Shown piece by piece: positions 42,931-52,156 of a stretch of 64,000 bases of DNA (position 1 is its first letter; each line of letters starts with the position of its first letter). The notes beneath the pieces were generated by a model. The model worked only from the letters and a program-made list of their open reading frames with translations. It did no database searches and was not told where the DNA came from. The DNA lies in assembly GCF_001642995.1 (NCBI RefSeq), contig NZ_LOHS01000177.1, positions 1 through 64,000 on the forward strand. The letters are read 5' to 3'. Source of the stretch: Streptomyces jeddahensis. Its GTDB lineage: Bacteria; Actinomycetota; Actinomycetes; Streptomycetales; Streptomycetaceae. The translations under genes were made by a program, and so were the position numbers.

Positions 42931-44142
42931 TCAGCGCTGCTCGGGCGCGGCCTCGGGCGCCGACCCCGGACGCGTATAGGTACGGCCCTTCCAGGCCGCT
43001 CCTCGCCCCCGGTAGTGCTGCACCGCGGAGTCGACGGTCATCAGGAGATACAGGAAGGCGATGGCGGGCAGCAGCGGCGCGAGCCACAGCGGCTGGTCGT
43101 AGGTGCGCAGCATCGGCGCGTACGTCGCTGCCATCAGCAGCCACGCCGTGCCGCCGGCCGTGATCGCCGCCGCGTTGCCCGCGAGGAGGCCGACGACCAG
43201 TGCAACGGGAGGCATCAGATACACCAGTGCCAAACCGGCTACGGTCCCGAGCAGCAGCAACGGATTGTGCCGCAGCTGCGCATAGGCGCTGCGCGAGATC
43301 ATCCGCCAGAGGTCGGCAAGGCGCGGGTACGGGCGCACGCTGTCCACGCGGTCGGCAAGACCGAGCCAGATGTGGCCGCCACTGCGTTTGACCGCCTTGG
43401 CGAGCGAGACGTCGTCGATGACGGCGTGCCGGATGGAGTCCGGCACCTGGGCCCGTGCGGCGGCGTCGAGGCGCAGCAGCACACATCCGCCGGCCGCGGC
43501 CGCAGTCCGGGAACCCCTCTTACCGATCCGGCGGAACGGATAGAGCTGGGCGAAGAAGTACACGAAAGCCGGAACCACGAGACGCTCCCACAGGCTCTGC
43601 GCGCGCAGCCGGGCCATCAGGGAGACCAGATCGAATCCGCCCGTGCGCGCAGCGGCCACCAGCTCCCGCAGACTGTCCGGCCGATGCGCGATGTCGGCGT
43701 CGGTGAGCAGCAGGTACTCAGGTGCACGCGCGCGTGCCAGTCCGATGCCGTGCCGCACGGCCCAGAGTTTGCCCGTCCAGCCCGCGGGCGGCTCGCCGGG
43801 CGACGAGACGGTGAGCGGCAGCCCGCCGTGCCGATCGGCCAGGGCGCGCGCCAGTTCTCCCGTGCCGTCCGAGCTGCCGTCGTCGACGAGGAACACCTCC
43901 GCTCGCCCCGGATAGTCCTGGGCCAACAGCGACGGCAGACTCTCGGGCAGTACGGCGGCCTCGTCCCGCGCGGGTACGACGATGCCCACGGCAGGCCAGT
44001 CCCGTGGATCCTCACGCGGCGGCAGCGACACGTTCGTACGCCAGAAGAAGCCGTGGCCCAGCAGTAGCCACAGCCAGGCGGCCAGTGATCCGACGGCGGT
44101 CCAGACAACGGCGCTCACCCGCCGCAGTCTGCCCCACCACAC
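42931..44142 (-). CDS. glycosyltransferase family 2 (HpnB-like)
   Basis: A 403-residue membrane glycosyltransferase. One N-terminal helix precedes the GT-A domain with VVPARDEAAVLPES, DDGSSDGT and the metal-binding LTDADIAHRPDSL. Several C-terminal helices follow (about 290-385). It resembles the hopanoid-associated HpnB/carotenoid glycosyltransferases. Starts at 44142 (GTG) and 44118 are both possible. It is divergent from a racemase-like gene. Confidence 0.85.
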   Translation of the reverse strand: MWWGRLRRVSAVVWTAVGSLAAWLWLLLGHGFFWRTNVSLPPREDPRDWPAVGIVVPARDEAAVLPESLPSLLAQDYPGRAEVFLVDDGSSDGTGELARALADRHGGLPLTVSSPGEPPAGWTGKLWAVRHGIGLARARAPEYLLLTDADIAHRPDSLRELVAAARTGGFDLVSLMARLRAQSLWERLVVPAFVYFFAQLYPFRRIGKRGSRTAAAAGGCVLLRLDAAARAQVPDSIRHAVIDDVSLAKAVKRSGGHIWLGLADRVDSVRPYPRLADLWRMISRSAYAQLRHNPLLLLGTVAGLALVYLMPPVALVVGLLAGNAAAITAGGTAWLLMAATYAPMLRTYDQPLWLAPLLPAIAFLYLLMTVDSAVQHYRGRGAAWKGRTYTRPGSAPEAAPEQR

Positions 44143-44176
44143 CGGGGACCGGGACCCGATCGTCTAAGGTGACCGG

Positions 44177-44962
44177 GTGAAGATCGCGCTTGTGGACTCG
44201 GGACTCGGACTGCTCGCGGCGGCTGCGGCGGTACGCCGTCTGCGCCCCGACGCGGACCTCGTGCTGTCCACGGACCCCGACGGAATGCCCTGGGGACCGC
44301 GCACCCCCGATGACGTCGCGGACCGCGCCGTGGCCGCCGCGGAGGCGGCCGCCGCACACGGGCCGGATGCGCTGATCGTGGCCTGCAACACCGCTTCCGT
44401 GCACGCCCTGCCCGTGCTTCGCGCACGTCTGGAGCCGGGCCTGCCCGTCATCGGAACCGTTCCGGCGATCAAGCCGGCGGCCGCTGGTGGCGGCCCCATC
44501 GCCATCTGGGCGACGCCCGCCACCACGGGAAGCCCCTATCAGCGGGGCCTGATCAACGACTTCACCTCCGGAGTGGAGGTGGCGGAGGTGCCGTGCCCCG
44601 GCCTCGCCGATGCGGTGGAGCAGGCCGACGAGGCCGCGATCGAGAAGGCGATCGCCGCCGCCGCGGCGCTCACCCCGACGGATGTAAGGGCCGTCGTCCT
44701 GGGCTGCACCCATTACGAACTCCTCGAGGATCTCATCCGTGAGGCCCTCCAGCAGCCGGACCTGCCGCCGCTCGTCCTGCACGGCTCCGCAGACGCCGTC
44801 GCCGCCCAGGCGCTGCGCAGGATCGATGAGCGTCCTGCCCCGTCGTCGACCGCGAGTGGCGGCCTGACCGTGTTGCTCAGCGGCCGTGAGGCTGCACTGC
44901 CGGCGACCGCCCTGACGTACGCCGAGGGCCGGCTGCTCGCGGCCGTCAGCCCCGCCCCCTGA
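44177..44962 (+). CDS. Asp/Glu racemase-family protein (MurI-like)
   Basis: A 261-residue protein of the aspartate/glutamate racemase superfamily. The two cysteines needed for acid/base catalysis are C70 (IVACNTAS) and C177 (LGCTHYE), and the N-terminus is IALVDSGLGLL. It may be a second glutamate racemase or a hydantoin-type racemase. The start is 34 bp from the divergent glycosyltransferase gene, so the two promoters share that gap. Confidence 0.82.
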   Translation: MKIALVDSGLGLLAAAAAVRRLRPDADLVLSTDPDGMPWGPRTPDDVADRAVAAAEAAAAHGPDALIVACNTASVHALPVLRARLEPGLPVIGTVPAIKPAAAGGGPIAIWATPATTGSPYQRGLINDFTSGVEVAEVPCPGLADAVEQADEAAIEKAIAAAAALTPTDVRAVVLGCTHYELLEDLIREALQQPDLPPLVLHGSADAVAAQALRRIDERPAPSSTASGGLTVLLSGREAALPATALTYAEGRLLAAVSPAP

Positions 44963-45030
44963 CGGAAACCGGCGACAGTCACGCTCCGCAGCCCTGTGCC
45001 TTCCTTGAGGAACATGAGTAGTCTCATGCC

Positions 45031-45585
45031 ATGAGGGACCACCCCCACGGCCAGCGGGGCAGCGCCGGCCCCCCGCCCGAGATCTGGACCGGCCGCGCGA
45101 CCAATCGAGCACAGTGGCTTCTCGCGACGGCGGGCTTCGCCTGCCTGGCACTGGGCATCCAGCTGGCCGTCGAGTCCCCGTGGGCGTCGGGTGTCACCGC
45201 CCTCGTCATGTCCGTCGTGGGCTGCATCGCCGTGGGACTCCTCGTGCTCTTCGGCACGCTCGCATTCGTCCATGTAGCCGTGAAGGTCGACAAGGACTAC
45301 CTCGAGGTGCGGTGCGGTCACATCGGCGTCCCCCGCCGCCGTATTCCGCTTGCCGACGTGGTACGGGTCGACTTCGTCCCCAGGGTGACCCCCAGGCACT
45401 GGGGCGGCTGGGGGTATCGCTGGCGCCCGGAGAAGGGCACCGGGGTCATCGTGCGGCGCGGCGAGGCCGTGGTGCTCAGGCTGGGCGACGGTCACACCTT
45501 CACGATCACCGTGGACAACGCGGAGGCGGCGGTGCGGGCCATCCGTGCCCGGCTGCGCCCGACCGCCTCCGGTCCCACGCTCTGA
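45031..45585 (+). CDS. two-helix membrane protein, unknown
   Basis: A 184-residue protein. Two adjacent membrane helices (about 30-50 and 57-80) precede a beta-rich domain (VKVDKDYLEVRCGHIGVPRR, WRPEKGTGVIVRRGEAVVLR) that resembles bacterial PH-like (DUF3093-type) domains. No catalytic residues are obvious. It lies between the racemase-like gene and a convergent membrane protein. Confidence 0.7.
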   Translation: MRDHPHGQRGSAGPPPEIWTGRATNRAQWLLATAGFACLALGIQLAVESPWASGVTALVMSVVGCIAVGLLVLFGTLAFVHVAVKVDKDYLEVRCGHIGVPRRRIPLADVVRVDFVPRVTPRHWGGWGYRWRPEKGTGVIVRRGEAVVLRLGDGHTFTITVDNAEAAVRAIRARLRPTASGPTL

Positions 45586-45618
45586 CCGGCCTCAGCGACC
45601 CCCACGCTCTGAGCAGCC

Positions 45619-46698
45619 TCAGCGCCCCTCCGTACATCCCTCGCCTCCGGAACGTTCCTGCGCGTCGGCGAAGTCGTGCGCGAACTCATCGCCCCATGCC
45701 CGGGACGTCGCGAGCCCCGCGAGCAGCCCTCCGCCCACCGTCACCGTCGTGAAGCTCAGTACGTTGCCGACCAGCGCCATGAGGGCCAGGGCCGTCAGAG
45801 CGGCACCCGCCGTGAGGGCGACCGGCGTGGCACGCGGCGACCGCCACAGGGCGTACAGGATCCAGCAGAACACCGCGGCCAGCAGACCCACCCCCACCAG
45901 TCCCTGTTCGGCCGCCGCCTGCAGCGGCGCTGAATGCGGCCTGCCGTCCGTGGCCAGTGTCTGGGCGACCGTGGGGCTGAGCTCGCCGAACCGGCCGGGA
46001 CCCACACCCAGGAAAGGCTCCTGGCCGGCCAGGTCGAGCGCGTCCCGCCACAGAAGGACCCGGTGCTGGGTGAGCTGGCCCTCGAGGGAGGCCGTCAGCC
46101 CGTCCGGCAGGACATCCTTCGTGACAGCCAAGGCCAGGCCCGCCACCACGACCGGGGCGGCCCCGAGACCTGCGAGACCCAGGCCCCTGCGCCGCATCCG
46201 GTCGGCAGCGAGCGAGTACAGCAGCACACTGGCGCATGCCACGACCCCGGCCGTCGACTCCAGCGCCGCGGCAGCCACCACGATCCCGGCGGCGAGCGAC
46301 CGTAGAGCCAGCCGCAGCGGAGGCTGCTCAGCGGCCCAGGCCGCTGTACACGCAGCCCCGGTGGACAGTGCGAGCAGCGCGGCGGTGGCCCCGGCGTCGC
46401 CGAGCGGCGATGCGAGATCCGGGCCCGGGGCCGCCGGAGGAGCCGTCGCCGCGATCACCAGGCCCGCGACAGCAGAGGCGCCTGGCGCCGCGACCGGAAG
46501 GAGCGTCCCCGTGATCCGTCCGCACGCATAGCCGGCGGCCACGGCCAGTACGGCGAGAAGCACGCCTTCGGGCCTGCCCTGGCGGCCGGCCGCGGTGACC
46601 AGGGACCACACCGCGCACGCCGACACCAGGACGACACCGACCGCGTCCGAGACATTGCCGCGTTCGCGCACACCGGGCGGACCGCCTGCGGCCGCCAT
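45619..46698 (-). CDS. O-antigen ligase-like membrane protein
   Basis: A 359-residue polytopic membrane protein with about nine to ten helices. The Wzy/WaaL signature is visible as EPFLGVGPGRFGELSPT and HSAPLQAAAEQGLVGVG, which includes the Arg and His used by O-antigen ligases and polymerases. It may join or polymerise lipid-linked sugars. Starts at 46698 and 46710 are possible. It is divergent from Lnt. Confidence 0.8.
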   Translation of the reverse strand: MAAAGGPPGVRERGNVSDAVGVVLVSACAVWSLVTAAGRQGRPEGVLLAVLAVAAGYACGRITGTLLPVAAPGASAVAGLVIAATAPPAAPGPDLASPLGDAGATAALLALSTGAACTAAWAAEQPPLRLALRSLAAGIVVAAAALESTAGVVACASVLLYSLAADRMRRRGLGLAGLGAAPVVVAGLALAVTKDVLPDGLTASLEGQLTQHRVLLWRDALDLAGQEPFLGVGPGRFGELSPTVAQTLATDGRPHSAPLQAAAEQGLVGVGLLAAVFCWILYALWRSPRATPVALTAGAALTALALMALVGNVLSFTTVTVGGGLLAGLATSRAWGDEFAHDFADAQERSGGEGCTEGR

Positions 46699-46919
46699 CC
46701 CCGTAGCACCCACCCGTCGCCCCCCGACCTGTGACGGGCCCCGGCTGCCGGGGCCGGATTCGGCCACGCGCCGGGGACTCGCGCACACGGTAACGGCTGG
46801 GCCACCGCTTTGTGGACAGGTTGCGCAGGAACGATGCACTAATCGCGCAGGCGGCGGTCCGTGACGGCCGGTACGCCCGCATTGCGGGGGGCGAGGTTAC
46901 GCGCCGTAGACTCGCCCGC

Positions 46920-48581
46920 GTGACCGTCACCGCCAGCTCCGTGGACGAGCAGGACCAGCTCGAACCGCGAGCAGAACACACCCCCCGTGCGGCGCGCATC
47001 GCGCGCAGGCTCGTCCCGGCCGCCGCGGCGGCGCTCTCCGGAGTGCTGCTCTACGTCAGCTTTCCGCCCCGGACGCTGTGGTGGCTGGCCCTGCCTGCCT
47101 TCGCCGTGTTCGGCTGGTGTCTGCGGGGCCGCACCTGGAAAGCGGGACTCGGGCTCGGCTACCTCTTCGGACTGGGCTTCCTGCTTCCCCTGCTCGTATG
47201 GACGGGTGTGGAGGTCGGCCCCGGGCCGTGGCTGGCGCTGGTCGCCGTCGAGGCAGTCTTCGTCGCACTGGTGGGCGCCGGTATCGCAGTGGTGTCGCGG
47301 CTGCCCGTCTGGCCGGTGTGGGCGGCCGCTGTGTGGATCGCCGGTGAGGCGGCACGCGCGCGTGCGCCGTTCGGCGGCTTCCCCTGGGGGAAGATCGCCT
47401 TCGGGCAGGCGGACGGGATCTTCCTGCCTCTCGCTGCGCTGGGCGGCACCCCGGTGCTCGGCTTCGCGGTCGTCCTGTGCGGCTTCGGCCTGTACGAGAT
47501 CGTCCGTCAGCTGGCCGGGGCCCGACGTGCCGGGACTGTGCGCCGTGGCGCTGCGGCGGCGGCCGTGCTCACCGTGGCCGTACCGGTCGCCGGTGCCTTC
47601 GCCGCGAGTCCGCTCGTCAGCGACGCCGCCGAGGACGGTTACGCGACCGTGGCCGTGATCCAGGGCAACGTGCCCCGCGCGGGGCTCGACTTCAACTCCC
47701 AGCGCCGCGCCGTGCTCGACTACCACGCGCGCGAGACCGAGCGGCTGGCCGAGCGGGTCAGGGCGGGCAAGGTCGCACAGCCCGACTTCGTGCTGTGGCC
47801 GGAGAACTCCTCAGACATCGATCCCTTCCGCAACCCCGACGCGCGCGCCGTGATCGACGGGGCGGTCAAGGCGATCGGCGTGCCCATCTCGGTCGGCGGC
47901 GTCGTCCAGGCCGACAACGGCAAGCTCTACAACGAGCAGATCCTGTGGGACCCGGAGAAGGGCCCCACCGACACCTACGACAAGCGGCAGATCCAGCCCT
48001 TCGGCGAGTACATACCGCTGCGCTCGTTCATCCGCGTCTTCAGCAGCGACGTCGACATGGTGCGGCAGGACTTCAGCCGGGGCACCAAGCCGGGCGTGTT
48101 CACCATGGCGGGCACCAAGGTGGGCCTTGCCACCTGCTATGAGGCCGCATTCGACTGGGCCGTGCGCGACACGGTGACGCACGGCGCCCAGATGATCTCG
48201 GTGCCCAGCAACAACGCCACCTTCGACCGCAGCGAGATGACCTACCAGCAGCTCGCGATGTCCCGGATCCGCGCCGTGGAACACAGCCGGACCGTCACGG
48301 TGCCGGTGACCAGCGGCGTCAGCGCGGTGATCATGCCGGACGGGCGGATCGTCCAGAAGACGGCGATGTTCACCGCGGACTCGCTCGTCGAGAAGGTGCC
48401 ACTGCGTTCCTCGCAGACGCCGGCGACGCGACTGGGCGTACTCCCCGAGGCCCTTCTGGTACTGCTCGCGGCCGGAGCGCTCGGCTGGGCCGGGGCGGTG
48501 CGAAAGCGTCGCGGCGAGGCCGTCGCGGTGATCCGTTCCCGCGAACAGGTGCCGGCGGGCCGCCAGGCCGACAGGGTCTAG
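46920..48581 (+). CDS. lnt: apolipoprotein N-acyltransferase
   Basis: A 553-residue enzyme that adds the third acyl chain to lipoproteins after signal-peptide cleavage. It has eight N-terminal hydrophobic segments and a periplasmic nitrilase-type domain. The catalytic triad is complete: E295 (WPENSS), K355 (YDKRQI) and C406 (ATCYEA), plus E363 (FGEY). GTG 46920 is preceded by TAGACT (46907-46912), fitting a leaderless mRNA. The lipoprotein at 18.3 kb is one potential substrate. Confidence 0.92.
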   Translation: MTVTASSVDEQDQLEPRAEHTPRAARIARRLVPAAAAALSGVLLYVSFPPRTLWWLALPAFAVFGWCLRGRTWKAGLGLGYLFGLGFLLPLLVWTGVEVGPGPWLALVAVEAVFVALVGAGIAVVSRLPVWPVWAAAVWIAGEAARARAPFGGFPWGKIAFGQADGIFLPLAALGGTPVLGFAVVLCGFGLYEIVRQLAGARRAGTVRRGAAAAAVLTVAVPVAGAFAASPLVSDAAEDGYATVAVIQGNVPRAGLDFNSQRRAVLDYHARETERLAERVRAGKVAQPDFVLWPENSSDIDPFRNPDARAVIDGAVKAIGVPISVGGVVQADNGKLYNEQILWDPEKGPTDTYDKRQIQPFGEYIPLRSFIRVFSSDVDMVRQDFSRGTKPGVFTMAGTKVGLATCYEAAFDWAVRDTVTHGAQMISVPSNNATFDRSEMTYQQLAMSRIRAVEHSRTVTVPVTSGVSAVIMPDGRIVQKTAMFTADSLVEKVPLRSSQTPATRLGVLPEALLVLLAAGALGWAGAVRKRRGEAVAVIRSREQVPAGRQADRV

Positions 48582-48590
48582 GGTCGGCGC

Positions 48591-49064
48591 ATGGCTACTC
48601 CTGACTTCATCCGTACGATCCGGGCCACTGCCGGCCAGCAGCTGCTGTGGCTCCCAGGCGTCACCGCCATCGTCCTGGACGACGAGGAGAGAGTGCTCCT
48701 CGGGCGACGCTCCGACACCCGCAAGTGGTCGGTGATCGGCGGCATTCCGGACCCGGGGGAGCAGCCTGCGGCATGCGCCGTGCGCGAGGTGTACGAGGAG
48801 ACGGCGGTACGGTGCGTCGCCGAGCGCGTCGTCCTCGTCCAGGCCCTGGAGCCGGTCACCTATGCCAACGGCGACACGTGCCAGTACATGGACATCACGT
48901 TCCGCTGCCGGGCTGTGGGCGGCGAGGCACGGGTGAACGACGACGAGTCGCTGGAAGTGGGCTGGTTCTCGGTCGATGCGCTGCCGGAGCTGAACGAGTT
49001 CGGGATGCGGCGCATCAAGCAGGCGCTGGCTGATGAACCCACATGGTTCGACCCTATGAGCTAG
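48591..49064 (+). CDS. Nudix hydrolase
   Basis: A 157-residue Nudix protein. The Nudix box is GGIPDPGEQPAACAVREVYE (about 50-69), continuing ETAVRC. It follows lnt by 9 bp and probably begins leaderless after TAGGGT at the end of lnt. The fold suggests housecleaning of oxidised or nucleoside-linked diphosphates. Confidence 0.88.
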   Translation: MATPDFIRTIRATAGQQLLWLPGVTAIVLDDEERVLLGRRSDTRKWSVIGGIPDPGEQPAACAVREVYEETAVRCVAERVVLVQALEPVTYANGDTCQYMDITFRCRAVGGEARVNDDESLEVGWFSVDALPELNEFGMRRIKQALADEPTWFDPMS

Positions 49065-49073
49065 GGGGGAAGT

Positions 49074-49102
49074 ATGTGGCTGCGCCACATCGGTTGATGT
49101 GG
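49074..49102. promoter_or_regulatory. triple ATGTGG half-sites before the SDR gene
   Basis: ATGTGGC (49074-49080), GCCACAT (49084-49090) and ATGTGG (49097-49102) alternate in orientation, forming two overlapping inverted repeats that share the middle element. A -10 box TAGGGT (49113-49118) ends 6 nt before ATG 49125, so the sites sit where a repressor or activator would act. Confidence 0.6.
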
Positions 49103-49124
49103 GGGTCCTGCTTAGGGTCGGGGT

Positions 49125-49937
49125 ATGACCGCGCCTCACACCCACGGCAGCCCTGCTCAGGCCCTCGGAGCCCAGCCCCTCGACCTCGGCGGCCGCACCG
49201 CACTCGTCACCGGTGCCGCGGGCGGCATCGGCCGTGCCTGTGCACTGCGGCTGGCCGCCGCCGGGGCGAAGGTGAGGGCCGTGGACCGCGACGACGCCGG
49301 CCTGTCGGAGCTCGTCGCCCAGGCCGGCGAGCTGCCCGGCAGCATCGAGTCGCGGGTCCTCGATCTCACCGATCTGGATGCCGCGGAGCAGGTGGCAGAG
49401 GGCACCGACATCCTCGTCAACAACGCCGGCATCCAGCTCGTCCGGCCGATCGAGGAGTTTCCGCCCGACGTCTTCCACACGGTGCTGACAGTGATGCTGG
49501 AGGCACCGTTCCGCCTCATCCGCGGGGCGCTGCCCCACATGTACGGCCAAGGATGGGGCCGGATCGTCAACATCTCCTCCGTCCACGGGCTGCGTGCCTC
49601 GGCCTTCAAGGCCGCGTATGTGGCGGCCAAACACGGTCTCGAAGGACTCTCCAAGACAGCCGCCCTCGAAGGCGCACCACATGGTGTCACCTCGAACTGT
49701 GTGAACCCCGGCTATGTGCGTACCCCACTGGTGGAAAAGCAGCTCGCTGACCAGGCCGCCGCGCACGGCATCCCGCAGGAGCGCGTGCTGGCGGAGGTCC
49801 TGCTGCAGGACAGCGCCGTCAAGCGGCTCATCGAACCCGCCGAGGTCGCCGAGGCCGTCGCCTATCTGTGCAGCCCACAGGCGTCTTTCGTCACAGGCGC
49901 GTCGCTGGTGATGGACGGTGGCTGGACGGCCCACTGA
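49125..49937 (+). CDS. SDR, 3-hydroxybutyrate dehydrogenase-like
   Basis: A 270-residue classical short-chain dehydrogenase. The NAD(P) motif is TGAAGGIG (29-36), VNNAG is at 98-102 and the catalytic tetrad includes S151/S152, Y165 and K169 (YVAAK). The C-terminal QLADQAAAHGIPQERVLAEV and ASFVTGASLVMDGGWTAH resemble BdhA. It probably oxidises D-3-hydroxybutyrate to acetoacetate. It is followed by a GAF/PucR regulator and a transporter that may belong with it. Confidence 0.85.
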   Translation: MTAPHTHGSPAQALGAQPLDLGGRTALVTGAAGGIGRACALRLAAAGAKVRAVDRDDAGLSELVAQAGELPGSIESRVLDLTDLDAAEQVAEGTDILVNNAGIQLVRPIEEFPPDVFHTVLTVMLEAPFRLIRGALPHMYGQGWGRIVNISSVHGLRASAFKAAYVAAKHGLEGLSKTAALEGAPHGVTSNCVNPGYVRTPLVEKQLADQAAAHGIPQERVLAEVLLQDSAVKRLIEPAEVAEAVAYLCSPQASFVTGASLVMDGGWTAH

Positions 49938-50044
49938 CACAGGACCCTGCTGGCCGGCACTGTCCGCCGCTAGCCAGGGGACTGTCACGTGGCCACAGCT
50001 CGGCCGACACAGCCGGCAGGTGTCCTGCGGACCGATTGGGCCCG

Positions 50045-50104
50045 GATCGACTCGTCCAGGACTGCCCCGGTCGGGACCGACTCGTCCAAGACCGACCCGG
50101 TCAG
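50045..50104. repeat. 30-bp direct repeat before the GAF/PucR gene
   Basis: Two 30-bp copies (50045-50074 and 50075-50104) share the core GACTCGTCCA and differ at a few bases; a weaker third copy may precede them. The tract lies in the 239-bp gap before the regulator and could be its own binding region. Confidence 0.55.
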
Positions 50105-50176
50105 CGCTCGAACACCCGAACGCCCGCCGGGTTATCCACAGGGCTGGCGGGCCCGGCCGTCCGGCAGGTAATCCTT

Positions 50177-52108
50177 GTGAACATGTCTCGCGATCAACTG
50201 CACTCCGCCGAAGGCGCCACGGCCGGCGCGGAGGCACCCTTCCTGGAGCTCCTCGCCCGAGGGGCGTCCGCCGATGCGTACGAGCAGCCGGTGCTGCTCG
50301 CCCGCGCCGACGGGCAGCCGCCCGAGCGCATCGCCGCCCTGGAGCAGGCCAAGCTGCTCGCTCTGCGCGTGCGTTCGGAGATAGAGGGGCGGCGGCGCCG
50401 CGAGGCCGAGCTGTCCGCGCTCTTCGAAACAGCGCATGACCTTGCAGGCCTGCGTGATCTCGACGCCGTCCTGCAGGCCATCGTGCACCGAGCCCGTTCC
50501 CTGCTGGGCACGGACGTCGCCTACCTCAGCCTGAACGACCCGGCCAGGGGCGACACGTACATGAGGGTCACCGAAGGCTCCGTCGCGGCCCGCTTCCAGC
50601 AGCTGCGGCTGGGCATGGGGGAGGGGCTCGGCGGCCTCGTCGCCCAGACCGCCCGTCCGTATGTCACCGACGACTACTTCAAGGACGAGCGCTTCCAGCA
50701 CACGCGGGCCATCGACGCCGGAGTGCGAGAGGAAGGCCTCGTGGCCATCCTCGGCGTACCGCTCATGCTGGGAGCGCACGTCATCGGAGTACTGTTCGCC
50801 GCGGACCGCCGTGCCCGCGTCTTCGAACGGGAACAGATCGCCCTGCTCGGCTCGTTCGCGGCCCTCGCCGCCGCAGCCATCGACACGGCGAACCTGCTGA
50901 CGGAGACACGGGAGGCGCTGGGACGCCTCGAGCGGGCCAACGAGATCATCCGTGACCGCAGCGGTGTGATCGAGCGCGCCTCTGATGTCCATGACCGGCT
51001 CGCCGAACTGGTGCTGCGGGGCGGAGGAGTGCACGACGTGGCCGCGGCCGTCTCCCAAGTCCTGGACGGCTCCGTGGAATTCGCCGACGCGGGCACCGCT
51101 CCGGCCGAGGCCCTGGAGACATCCCGAGCCGAAGGCCATGCCGTACGCCACGATGGTGACTGGATCGCTGCTGTCGCCGCCGGCGATGAACTCCTGGGTG
51201 CGCTGGTGCTGCGTGGCCACCCAGGGCTCGACCCCGTGGACCAGCGCACCCTGGAACGGGCGGCCATGGTCACATCACTCCTCATGCTTGCCCGCCGCTC
51301 GGCATCCGAAGCCGAACAGCGCGTCCGCGGAGAACTCCTCGACGACCTCCTCGACGCCCGGGACCGGGATCCGCGCGTGCTGCGTGAGCGTGCAGTCCGG
51401 CTGCGCGCCGACCTCGACGCAACGCATGTGGTCCTCGCCGCCCGCCTGGAGGCACCGGCCGCAGACGCCGAGGAGGGAGCCGCGGGGCGCCGGCGGCTGT
51501 GGGCCGCCGCCTCCCACCTCGCGGCGACGCGACACGGACTGGCCGCCGCCCGCGACGGCGGCACCGTCCTTCTCCTGCCGCTCCAGGAAGGCGGCACCGC
51601 GGCCGAACTGGCCCGCCGCACCGCGAAACACCTCGGCACTGCCGTCCATGAGGCGGTCACCGTCGGTGCCTCCGCCCCCGTCGAGGACCTCGCCGCGCAG
51701 CCGGACACGGTCGTGGCCGCGTATGGGGAGGCGCAGCGCTGTCTCGACGCGCTGCGCCTGCTCGGCAGATCCGGCGAAGGTGCCGCCGCCGAGGACTTCG
51801 GATTCCTGGGCCTGCTGCTCTCCGACACCCGGGACATCGCCGGCTTCGTCGACCGCACCATCGGCGAGGTCGTCGCCTACGACGCACGGCGTGGCACCGA
51901 TCTGCTCCGCACCCTGGACGCGTACTTCGCCTCCGGCATGAGCCCGGCGCGCACGAAGGACGAGCTGCACGTCCATGTGAACACCGTGGCGCAGCGCCTG
52001 GAGCGCATCGCCCGGCTGCTGGGTCCGGAATGGCAGAACCCGGCCCGTGCTCTTGAGATCCAACTGGCTCTGAAACTGCACCGGTTGTCGAGCGCCGTCA
52101 TAGCGTGA
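50177..52108 (+). CDS. GAF-domain PucR/CdaR-type transcriptional regulator
   Basis: A 643-residue regulator. The N-terminal region has a helical linker (about 55-85) leading into a GAF ligand-sensing domain (about 90-240, e.g. GMGEGLGGLVAQTARPYVTD). The middle carries a coiled segment, and the C-terminus ends in a PucR-type helix-turn-helix, ELHVHVNTVAQRLERIARLL. GTG 50177 has AGG 8 nt upstream; ATG 50183 is an alternative. It lies between the SDR and the transporter and probably controls them in response to the substrate. Confidence 0.85.
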   Translation: MNMSRDQLHSAEGATAGAEAPFLELLARGASADAYEQPVLLARADGQPPERIAALEQAKLLALRVRSEIEGRRRREAELSALFETAHDLAGLRDLDAVLQAIVHRARSLLGTDVAYLSLNDPARGDTYMRVTEGSVAARFQQLRLGMGEGLGGLVAQTARPYVTDDYFKDERFQHTRAIDAGVREEGLVAILGVPLMLGAHVIGVLFAADRRARVFEREQIALLGSFAALAAAAIDTANLLTETREALGRLERANEIIRDRSGVIERASDVHDRLAELVLRGGGVHDVAAAVSQVLDGSVEFADAGTAPAEALETSRAEGHAVRHDGDWIAAVAAGDELLGALVLRGHPGLDPVDQRTLERAAMVTSLLMLARRSASEAEQRVRGELLDDLLDARDRDPRVLRERAVRLRADLDATHVVLAARLEAPAADAEEGAAGRRRLWAAASHLAATRHGLAAARDGGTVLLLPLQEGGTAAELARRTAKHLGTAVHEAVTVGASAPVEDLAAQPDTVVAAYGEAQRCLDALRLLGRSGEGAAAEDFGFLGLLLSDTRDIAGFVDRTIGEVVAYDARRGTDLLRTLDAYFASGMSPARTKDELHVHVNTVAQRLERIARLLGPEWQNPARALEIQLALKLHRLSSAVIA

Positions 52109-52136
52109 CCCCCGCACGCGCCGGGGCGTGCGGGGG
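52109..52136. terminator. bidirectional terminator
   Basis: CCCCCGCACGC and GCGTGCGGGGG form a perfect 11-bp stem around a 6-nt loop immediately after the regulator stop and before the end of the convergent transporter gene. Confidence 0.85.
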
Positions 52137-52156
52137 TTGAACGGAAGCGCCGAGCC

